Shown here piece after piece: positions 16,682-24,847 of a stretch of 24,847 nucleotides of DNA. The stretch comes from Saccoglossus kowalevskii. Its lineage: Eukaryota > Hemichordata > Enteropneusta > Harrimaniidae. The position numbers and the translations under genes are program-made. The first letter of the stretch is position 1. Each line of letters starts with the position of its first letter. The notes under the pieces were generated by a model, which saw nothing but the letters and a program-made list of their open reading frames with translations, searched no databases and was not told the DNA's origin. The stretch covers positions 79,159-104,005 of the forward strand of contig NW_003153251.1 of assembly GCF_000003605.2 (NCBI RefSeq), given 5' to 3'.

Positions 16682-18040
16682 ATACTTAGCCACGACTGCA
16701 AATTTATGTTTAAAAATGGTCTATAATTACACTTTCCAAACAAATTCAATCAGACTTTATTAGCTCAAACGATATTTATTTTAAAATTATTATCAAACGA
16801 AGTCGACAAAACTATACAAAACTACATTCGTAAGTTAATGGCAGTATGTAGGTACAGCCGGAACGCAGCTGAGCGATTTGACCGTTATTTCGCGCGATTA
16901 TTAGATTGGAAGAGCGCCACCAACGGCACGAAAGCATGTTTGTATAGTATAAGAGAAAGTGATGTGGTAATTTCCCGCGGCATTTTCTTTTTGTGTTTTT
17001 TTAGAATCTCGGGGAAAATATTACAATTTAAAGTGGTGAACTAATATGCAGGTCTCAAAATGTAACGAATTTTCATTGATTTTAGTACAAAAATATACTA
17101 ATAAAGTGAAATATTATGCAATACACAGTGACCCCTCTTGTTAAACTTTCAAAATAAAATCTAAAATTGGCATTTTCATTTTCTGTTTTCACTAAAAAAA
17201 ATATGACTAAAATCATAATCTAAAATAAAAATATTAGTGCTACAGTCAGCGGGCATTGCAATTTCGACCTTTGCAGTGATGTACGTGACACTTTCTCTCT
17301 ATCTGACGTTTTTACCCCAGCAACGACATAGCATGACTTGTTTGACGAGCGGACTCAGAATTGCACAGTGTTTGACTGTCTTTTCGCCGAATTTAATATA
17401 AACCTTTAACCAAAGAGAGCAGTATTTGCTTATTACCAATCGTATTTTGGTGTTTTGAGGTCACGTTTAGGGTTCAGTTCCGGGGATTTTAGTTAGTTCG
17501 TCCTCATCTCTGGGTTAACGTACCCGACGTACATGGCATACGTTTATTTTCTTGATCCCAAGTTCCCCTTTTTGGAATTTCTTGTTATGAGTATATTATA
17601 ACCGTTAAAATTCCAGTAAAACACATGCTATCACAATTTTGAGTGCCACATCTTCCAGGTTTAGTATTTGAAAATTGTTTTCTGGAAAAAAATCCGCCCG
17701 TTACAGTCAGTGTTCAAGCTAAAAGCTTATTTGTTTGTCTAAAGGTTATTAAGGTGAAAGACTGAAGTAGCATACTTGAACGTGATTAATTTTTCTTCTG
17801 AATTGGGCTTCTTAATGACTTGTGTACACAAATTAAAATATATATAAATATAAAATTCATCCTATTCCTTATAAACTAGAGGGTTGTTTCGATTTACATT
17901 TATTTATTTTATTTAACTTTTTTTATTATCTATTGTGTATTTGTCTATTAGTCTATGTTTTTGTAATCGTATTTCTGTTCGTAATATAAGTTGTCCCGTG
18001 TATTTCCACATGCATCCCGTATCTGGGAGGCATAGTTCCC
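16682..18040. other. Intergenic, nothing recognised
   Basis: About 1.36 kb of AT-rich sequence with homopolymer runs. No ORF, repeat match or RNA gene is supported. Confidence 0.55.
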
Positions 18041-18310
18041 TGAAGGGCTGTGGTCGTCGCGCTGCGCATGTGCGACATTTGTGTTGATAAACATTGATTT
18101 TCCCACATCCCAATAAGCTCTTCAAAACGTGACTTGCACTAATGACCACCGGTTACTATTTCGATACTTTCCAATGATCTAAAAAATACAAAATTAAAGC
18201 TTGGTAACGTCTCCGCTTGTACTCGTTGATCTGTAGTCAAAGTCGCCATTTTTGTTTATATGAGACCGTATATCTCGCGCATGCGTGGCACGACGACTAC
18301 TGTTCTTTAA
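18041..18310. mobile_element. Family B MITE copy B1
   Basis: A 270-bp element with inverted ends GGGCTGTGGTCGTCGCGCTG and GCATGCGTGGCACGACGACT and a terminal TTAA on the right (18307-18310). The internal AAGCTTGGTA and ATATGAGAC segments are shared with B2. Confidence 0.8.
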
Positions 18311-18647
18311 CGGAAACAATTGATAGAGTTGGGAACGTTTCATTGAATGAAATTAAACACATGTATGTTTCCACGTATTGTTTTAAAGGACACTGACTGT
18401 TTACTAAGCAAAGATCAGTTGAACAATACGCAGCTGAGAGCTTTATCGATCTGACGAGCTTGGAGTTTATACAAGAAATTATGACACGGGGTCAAATAGT
18501 TATTCAATCAAATCCACGCATCAAGTCAACGTGGCATTCATATATGGAGGCGATAAAATTTCAGCTTTTCATATCTCTTTAATGTGGTAGTTTGGTACCA
18601 TTGAAACAAATGTTCGTTTTCCCTTTGCGTTTACACTACGGTTTAAT
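18311..18647. other. Intergenic, nothing recognised
   Basis: No supported feature between two MITEs. Confidence 0.55.
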
Positions 18648-18798
18648 TTAAAGTGGGAGGGTCGCCACCTGCGCACGCGCGGGAATTGAGTTCAAAAGGA
18701 CGCTAAATCGCAGAGGCTCATGGGTAGACGCTTGTTTGTAAACAATGACACGCTATGGCCATTTGACGCATGCGCAGGTAACGACTCACCCGCTTTAA
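18648..18798 (-). mobile_element. Family A MITE copy A5
   Basis: TTAA-bounded, 151 bp. It has AGTGGGAGGGTCGCCACCTG and CGCAGGTAACGACTCACCCG ends and the AGACGCTTGTTTGTAAACAA core. Confidence 0.88.
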
Positions 18799-19307
18799 TG
18801 TCATTGTTCACAAAACCCAGATAAAAATATACTAGTATGGTTACAGAACAACTTTTCGCAAAGGTCACACATCAATGAAAATGTTCATTTTGGGCCAAAT
18901 ACCATTGATTCCCGTAGTGAAAAGTTTTTCAACATCTATCAAGTGTCATTTTGTTGCTTATGGTGGGAACACTATCTGTAGTTATAAGTTGGATACTTGC
19001 GGTTGTCAGGAGATATCAGGACATTCTGGTGACTACGTTTCATTTGCTATGAAATTACGCCTACATGATGGCTCGCGATGGAAATTGTTCCCTAAAAAAT
19101 ATTTCGAACTGTGAAAAAAAGTCAATAAATCAATAATTATGTGATTAATTAATAATTATTACTTTTAAATCAAACGAATGTGGTAATTTTTTGGCCCTTT
19201 GTGAGATCGAACCCCTGCGATCGACTTTGACATTCGGATGCTCTGTGACCTCTGTTGTAATTACTCATCAAATACATGTAGGTGTCATTTGTAAATGCAT
19301 GGACACA
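18799..19307. other. Intergenic, nothing recognised
   Basis: A 79-residue forward ORF (18875-19114) lies here but shows no family features. Confidence 0.5.
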
Positions 19308-19374
19308 TTGTATTTCACCGTTGACCGCATATATTATTCATTTCTGCAGTGAAACCAATCGTGACAAATTCAAT
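19308..19374 (+). repeat. Repeat pair H, copy 1
   Basis: The pattern TTGTATTTCAC, GTTGACCGCA, then AAACCAATCGTGACAAAT matches 22740-22807 in the same order. The family is unknown. Confidence 0.6.
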
Positions 19375-19699
19375 GCTAGGGGCATTTAGGATATTAACGT
19401 CATACGCGTGAAGTTAAATACAACATGTAGTGCTTTATCCTTGTATTGTCATCTACAAATCGCCTTTCATTCTTGTTCGTAAAATTATTTACCATGATAC
19501 AAATATTCTCAACATGGTACAAATATTTTCCACGCCCTTTGGACTGTTAGAGCTCGTTGCTAGTGATTTCAACTCTCCGTGAATTGTTCTTTGTACAATG
19601 CGTACCAACTCACACTAATTAATGACAGAATGGTGAACGGCACGAATCAGATACGGTCCACATATTTATTTTCATTACTATTATTCATTTTTATAATAT

Positions 19700-19812
19700 T
19701 GTGTTTTTTTTTGTCAGCTTGACATCCGACAATATTCGGGATTCAAACTCACGACCACGAAAAAGCACGTTGCCAATGTAAGCATACGCACATCCACTAC
19801 GCCACACTCAGT
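19700..19812 (-). mobile_element. tRNA-derived SINE-like unit 1
   Basis: On the minus strand an A-box-like TGGCGTAGTGG (19794-19804) is followed by a B-box-like GAGTTTGAATCCC (19738-19750). These are the two internal RNA polymerase III promoter boxes of tRNAs. The 43-base spacing is tRNA-like and the sequence then runs into an A-rich stretch. No intact acceptor stem is evident, so a SINE is more likely than a tRNA gene. Confidence 0.5.
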
Positions 19813-20049
19813 ATAGTGTCCAATACGAAAGCGCGTAACAATCGCGAACCTACAGCGACTTGTCGGACATGCGCATATCAAGACTTTGACATCCTATACA
19901 GTACATTAGATGTTAATCAAATGCTAGTTGTATTTTATCGATGGTAGTCTGCTGTATCGCGGAATTCTACCTTCGAAGTTACTTAGCATTATAATTTATG
20001 AAATGATAGTTCCATAACCAAGGTTCCCCCAAAGTCGCATTCGCTAGTG

Positions 20050-20215
20050 AATGAATCTCGGCCAGTGGAATTGGCCTTCCCATTGAGTCTGTGGCACACT
20101 CACCCAGGGTAGGGGTCGACCATTTTGATGTTCAGCCTAAGGTAGGATTTGAACTTGGGTCTACCGATCATGAGTCTGATGCGACAACCACTATGCTACC
20201 AGTGACCGGTACGGT
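20050..20215 (-). mobile_element. tRNA-Met-like SINE unit 2
   Basis: The minus strand reads TAGCATAGTGG (A box, 20188-20198), then GCATCAGACTCATGATC, resembling the elongator tRNA-Met anticodon arm with CAT, then AGTTCAAATCC (B box, 20145-20155). A tail follows with the GGCCAATTCCACTGGCC hairpin near 20056-20072. The acceptor stem is not well formed, which favours a tRNA-derived SINE head plus body. Confidence 0.55.
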
Positions 20216-21754
20216 TCATTACCCTTTCTATGTCAGTTTACTTGAAGATTTTCATAGATACGGAAGCAACCTCTTGATTCATGTGCTGCGGATGAAGCCG
20301 AAGAAACAGTTCTATCTCCCATTAATCTCAAGTTCAAGACTTAATACATCATTGAAAGATGATTACTAAATTTAAAATTGTAGATGTAAAGTACATCATC
20401 AATATATCTGAATTTGAAATTAAAGAATTTTACTTCATCAAACTTGTTTTCTTTTTTACCCAGTCTCTTGATTAATCGCCTAATTAAATTACCTAATTCC
20501 ATCGTTTGCTGCTATGAAAATGAATGAACACGTTCATAGAAGAGACGTCATTTTCAATTGCTGTCCATTACAATCACAAAACAAGTGTCCAGTTAAAAAA
20601 ATCGCCCTGTTTAGTCATAAGCTCACGCTCGGAAGATCACTGCGCTATGTTATTGAGAAAAACAAAATTTATTTTCAATCCCAACTCATACCACTCTGGA
20701 ATACCAGCTTTGAGATGATACAGCCAACTCCTGCTGTCAATTACTCGCTATTTATATTTATATTTACGTTTATCAAAGTATCAAACCATAATCAGGTAGG
20801 TAAATATTTTAGTCAGATGGTGATTCCATCTTTTTTTTTTATTTGATTTCCATTAAAATGCCGAATGACAACTTGAAAACTTATCTGTATTTCAAATTTC
20901 GAAATTTTTATTGTACGCTTCTAAACATAGAGAAAATCTACTTAACCAGTTATGACTTGTATATTCAACGATTATTTAAAGGAATCCCTCTTTATGCATT
21001 TTTTTCTATTTTTGATTTATCGTACCAAAGGCCTGAGGCCATTGTACTGAATAAAATTCATATTCAAAATGCCAAATGTGAAAATTGACCGCACGCTAAA
21101 GTTAATTGCGTATTGTAAGCGACCTCGACCTACAATACACATGTAAAGTGAAAGACCATGCCCTCATGCAAGCAAAATATTATTTAAAAAAAAATAGAAA
21201 ACATCCTATGACAATATGTCATGTATAAATTGCAGCACAGCTGTTAAGCAGCTAAGCACACGTGCTGGTTTTAAATTCGCTTATTTTGTACTTTTGCCGA
21301 TGATGGTATTACTGCGCATGCGCATTTCCACAGGATAGTACATCGCCTCATTGATTTTACCCATGATCCATTATGATTTGTAGCGTCGAATTTTTGAAAC
21401 TCTGATAAGCCCACCGGTATATGACATTCATAAATTCATATTTTTTTTTTTATTTTGCGATAACCTAATAGCTTGACAGTCAGTAGTGTCGGTATTTCTG
21501 CACACTACTATGCCTAAATTTGTGTGCATAATAGTGCCCAAATTGTATTAAAATACCCGGATGCTGGATTTGTCTTCAGAAAATACAACCTTCAAACAAA
21601 TCTAGCTGACATGTGGTGACAATCATGCCGGTGAAGACCTCTAGAATGATTGCTAATTTAGAACCTGCATACATTGTTTTTCATTATGCTTTGAAGTCAA
21701 TTTGATGATTTGATTCAGAGTTGATGCAAGATGTACTATTGGAAACATATCTTT
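20216..21754. other. Intergenic, no gene supported
   Basis: About 1.5 kb of AT-rich sequence. Overlapping forward ORFs of 64-110 residues at 20514-21088 are Lys/Phe/Ile-rich low-complexity translations without motifs. A perfect TGCGCATGCGCA palindrome lies at 21313-21324. Confidence 0.5.
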
Positions 21755-21756
21755 AG

Positions 21757-22060
21757 GGGCGTTCCACGTTGCTAAGACGCGCCCAGTGTACCACGTATTT
21801 CCAATGGGCTCTGCGCGAGCTGCTGTAGAACGCCGGTCGAAGCTCCGGTGAAAACAGCCAGTCAAGGAAACAGCACAAACTCAACTTTGAAGTAACCCCG
21901 AGAAACCAAATTAATATATGTTGCACAAGCAGTGGTAATCTTGTTACACTGTTCAAGGGAGTCTTAACAACCATCCCAAAATGCATGTTGATAGTTATCG
22001 GCCTTTGTTTTCATCGTGATGTTTGCTAAACGGTGAAAATACCCGGATGCCCCCCCGAAT
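21757..22060. mobile_element. Family D MITE copy D2
   Basis: Collinear with D1: GGCGTTCCACGTTGCTAAGA, then CACAAACTCAACTTTGAAGT, then CGGTGAAAATACCCGGATGC at the right. The outermost G/C-rich ends are reduced (GGGGCG and GCCCCCCC). The hairpin GGCGTTCCAC / GTAGAACGCC is kept. Confidence 0.8.
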
Positions 22061-22739
22061 CACAACATTTCAGATAGATCATTTACGGGTTCTTGTGTCA
22101 CGTTGTATTTGTGTTCTAATACGTGACAATTATCCGCTATTTTGTAGTTCTTGTTCGTAGTTGGGGTTACAAAACAGCAAAATATCAACCAATAACCAAT
22201 ACCTATAACACGAAGTGTTTCAGGTAAACGTTTGACTTATAGAACTTGCCCTGAACTTCTGAAAAATTCACAAACTGCGATTGCGATAAAATGAGCTGCT
22301 GACTGCGCGCCACGCATGCACAGACAGAAATCGTGGCGCACACCACTCGCGCACTACTTGAAAGTTACTTGAAAGTTATCTGCCCAGTTAATAAAATATA
22401 CATATTGAGATGACTTGGTGGAGTGGTCTATGGATGTTGGCGAGACAGAGATAGAACACTTTGTCAGGATGTGCGTGATGTGGGTTTGGGGATTTTTTCA
22501 CGCGGGGAAAGACAAACAAAATGTTGTTTTCTGCTGAGAAATCTGCGTCACTAAGATGGTTTCAACTGAGCATGCTGAATTTCAAAAATGTAACTATAGT
22601 TATAGAATATTTATAAAACAAGCTAGATAAAACCATTAATGTTAACACTACGATAAAATGTGACCCGTTTGCCGACAGTTAGTCATCGCCGGAAGTACGT
22701 CACAAGTTAAGAACAGAATAATGTGTGAGTTGTTGGAGC
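22061..22739. other. Intergenic, nothing recognised
   Basis: GCGCGCCACGCATGCACAGA near 22306 resembles MITE B ends but I cannot pair it. No gene is seen. Confidence 0.5.
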
Positions 22740-22807
22740 TTTGTATTTCACAGTTGACCGCAAATATATTTTATTTATTGAGCAAAACCAATCGTGACAA
22801 ATGCAAT
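22740..22807 (+). repeat. Repeat pair H, copy 2
   Basis: It matches 19308-19374, with AAACCAATCGTGACAAAT the best conserved part. Confidence 0.6.
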
Positions 22808-23017
22808 AAAAACACAACTAAGTCGATTCAGTATTATCACAACGGGCGTGGATTTAGATGGCACATGGATTTGTTTTACTTTGTTAATTTCACCGTGTGT
22901 AATTGCAGGCACCATGTGTATCATTATTATACTCACTCTTGTCAATTTCAATAAGTCACCGCTCTGGCATTGTAGCGAAAACACAAAAATGGCGTATAGT
23001 AGCTAGATGTAATTTCG

Positions 23018-23650
23018 TTAAAGGGCACTGGTCGTCGCCCGCTCATTTGCGACATTTGCGCTCTTTTTATTGAACTCACAAGTACGAGGGTTGACCTGGG
23101 CGCACCTTGCACTAATTACTATCGGCGACCTTTTAGATACCTTACTATAACCTCAATAAAATTCCTAATTGAAGCTTGGTATCCTCCCAGCACTCGTTAA
23201 TAGACCATTTTCCGTACACTGCGAGAATCACGCGTTATGCGTGAAATCGAACGTAAAAACAGGACAAACAAAGGTCATAGCGTCGTAGTCGCGTCAAACA
23301 TCGCGCGGGATTCGACAAACGCGAAAGTATTTCGGGGACATTTCCATGCTTAATAATGTGCTGTCCACATTTGATGATAGGCAATTTCGATTAAGTAAGG
23401 GTATTCGGAAGCAATATTCCTCTGTCGAAGATCGGCCGGTCAATGTAAGCTGCGAAATAAAAAAATTCAAGTTCAAAATCAAATCGTTCGATTTTTGCGG
23501 CAGACGTTCGACGCGCGTCTTTCATGCATTTCGCGAGATCTCGCAATTGTTCGGAAAATCACCTATTTGCACAACAATCAAAATCGCCGTCGTTGTTCAT
23601 AAGAGACTCATAAATTGCGCTTGCGTGGCGCAACAACCACCGCCCTTTAA
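23018..23650. mobile_element. Family B MITE copy B2, enlarged by a nested element
   Basis: TTAA at both ends, with inverted TTAAAGGGCACTGGTCGTCG and CAACAACCACCGCCCTTTAA. The outer 190 bp on the left and 85 bp on the right match B1. The middle 23202-23564 is absent from B1. Confidence 0.8.
23202..23564. mobile_element. Nested CpG-rich inverted-repeat element inside B2
   Basis: About 363 bp with imperfect inverted ends: AGACCATTTTCCGTACACTG on the left against AGGTGATTTTCCGAACAATT on the complement of the right, both continuing into TGCGAGA. It is richer in CG dinucleotides than its surroundings. It sits at a point where B1 is continuous, so it is a later insertion. Confidence 0.6.
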
Positions 23651-23808
23651 GATTGACAAATATCTAAAATAAAAATAAAATATTATTGTCACACAATTCC
23701 ACATCATTCAATACGCCGTCCTTTTCAACAATATAAATCTCGTTGCTAGAGGGTGAAACCTCGGTATCTACATTCATTATCTGCCACGAGTTAGCCATTA
23801 GACGTAAA

Positions 23809-24036
23809 TGGACGCCAAGTTCTCGAAGAGAGCGAGAAAGCACGATACTTTATTTGTTTTGTCTCTGGAATATTATTTCATTCTCTCGATTCCGCTGTGC
23901 CAAAGAATGCCCGTCCGCATACAACAATTAAGATAAGAGGAGCAGTGGACATGATAACAAGAAGAAATGAAATACTAATCAAGGAGAAAATACAAATCTT
24001 GTGGCTCTGTCTCTCTCAACGTGATCTCGGCGGCCA
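23809..24036. mobile_element. Family C MITE copy C5
   Basis: A 228-bp element with ends TGGACGCCAAGTTCTCGAAG and CAACGTGATCTCGGCGGCCA, GAGAGCGAGAAAGCACG and GTGGCTCTGTCTCTC subterminal pairs, similar in length to C3 and C4. Confidence 0.75.
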
Positions 24037-24436
24037 GTAAAGTCTAACGTCTATTACGACGGTACATCTATTTTGTTTTTGACTTGCTATGGGCGTTATT
24101 CACTTAACAGGGCTGCTACAAAACACATATACACTGTGTCGTGCTAACATATTCTCAACCACGACGCACACATATCTCAACGCAATATTCAGAGTTAGTG
24201 GAATACATGAGGGGCCTATGAAATTGTAAAACTAAATTTGAGACTAAGAGCAGGTCAACACAAAAAGGAAACATATGTATGATGCATTCACGACATTACA
24301 AAGGATTTTTATATTCAAATAATAGTATTTTTAACCATGTGTATGAGTCATTTGATTCTATATATGCTTTACGATTTGTGGTCAGAAATGAAATACAAAA
24401 CACGATTAATGGATTATTGCAGTCACGATTGCCACA
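24037..24436. other. Intergenic, nothing recognised
   Basis: AT-rich sequence leading into the minisatellite; no supported feature. Confidence 0.55.
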
Positions 24437-24847
24437 ACGTACTTTCTTCATGCTACACTGTACTACCACTATAATACACTGCACTTTCTCCATGCTACAC
24501 TGTACTACCCCTATAATACACTGCACTTTCTCCATGCTACACTGTACTACCACTATAATACACTGCACTTTCTCCATGCTACACTGTACTACCACTATAA
24601 TACACTGCACTTTCTCCATGCTACACTGTACTTCCCCTGTACTAAACTGTAGTATCCATATGCTACATTGTACCACCTGTATGCTACACTGTACTACCTT
24701 TATGCTACATTGTACTACCTTCATGTTATACTGTACTACCTTCATGCAGAATTGTACTACCTTCATGCTACAATGTATTCTCTATTCTACAATGTACTCT
24801 CTATTCTACACTGTACTACCCCTGTGCTATACTGTACTACCCATATG
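24437..24847. repeat. 21-bp minisatellite with 42-bp higher-order units
   Basis: Basic unit about ATGCTACACTGTACTACC plus three bases (21 bp). From 24451 five unit starts are exactly 42 bp apart (24451, 24493, 24535, 24577, 24619), each a dimer of two diverged 21-bp units. From about 24660 the period falls to 21 bp, and the array continues past the window edge. As 21 is a multiple of 3, the minus strand stays open as a KVVQCSI-type heptad ORF, which I take to be incidental. Confidence 0.93.

Noticed and set aside
20091-20369. 92-residue forward ORF
   Set aside because: Its first part is antisense to a tRNA-derived SINE and it has no protein family features.
20514-21088. Overlapping forward ORFs of 64-110 residues
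   Set aside because: Low-complexity AT-rich translations rich in Lys, Ile and Phe, with no domain, no splice support and no conserved motif visible.
23346-23672. 108-residue forward ORF
   Set aside because: It lies inside the nested transposable element and crosses its border into the host MITE, so it is not a gene.
910-24036. CRISPR arrays, bacterial operons or ribosome-binding sites
   Set aside because: Repeats here are MITEs and minisatellites with no spacer structure, and the gene has spliceosomal introns, so the DNA is eukaryotic nuclear.
24296-24766. 156-residue minus-strand ORF rich in KVVQCS heptads
   Set aside because: It is the translation of a 21-bp minisatellite whose period is a multiple of three; no start context, signal or homology supports a protein.

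Overview
The window looks like nuclear DNA of a marine invertebrate animal. It is AT-rich and intron-rich, and its intergenic DNA is full of short non-autonomous DNA transposons (MITEs), tRNA-derived SINEs and satellite-like repeats. An invertebrate deuterostome (hemichordate or amphioxus type) fits the mobile-element content and the ACE-like protein, but the species cannot be fixed from sequence alone.

The only protein gene I can support is on the minus strand from 13984 leftwards to 920 and continues off the left edge. It encodes a secreted angiotensin-converting-enzyme-like zinc dipeptidyl carboxypeptidase (peptidase family M2). Twelve exons can be placed with GT/AG boundaries whose phases agree throughout. 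They give 560 residues, from the signal peptide through the HEMGH zinc site to the K/H/Y/R active-site cluster. The C-terminal exons lie to the left of the window. A TATA box sits about 40 bases upstream of the start codon, with four GATA-type motifs just beyond it.

Two aspects of the gene are unusual. First, the exon carrying the zinc site is present twice (8a at 4956-5179, 8b at 3589-3812). Both copies are 224 bp, about 97% identical, intact and spliceable, and they differ by one residue (Phe/Tyr) next to the zinc motif. Exon length and phase mean only one copy can be used per productive transcript. Second, the last 39 bp of exon 4, including the splice donor, has expanded into seven exact-length tandem units running into the intron. 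This creates a second strong donor 39 bp downstream that would add 13 residues in frame.

The introns and the 10.8 kb upstream of the gene (13985-24847) hold no convincing gene. They hold four MITE families: A with TTAA ends (five copies), B with related TTAA ends (four copies or fragments, one with another element nested inside), C with TGGCCGCC ends (five, including one collapsed to a bare hairpin), and D, about 320 bp (three, one split by an insertion). There are also two tRNA-derived SINE-like units, repeat pairs of unknown family, and a 21/42-bp minisatellite at the right edge. Perfect TGACGTCA palindromes (CRE type) occur ten times in the ACE introns and proximal upstream region and were not seen in the remaining upstream 10 kb.
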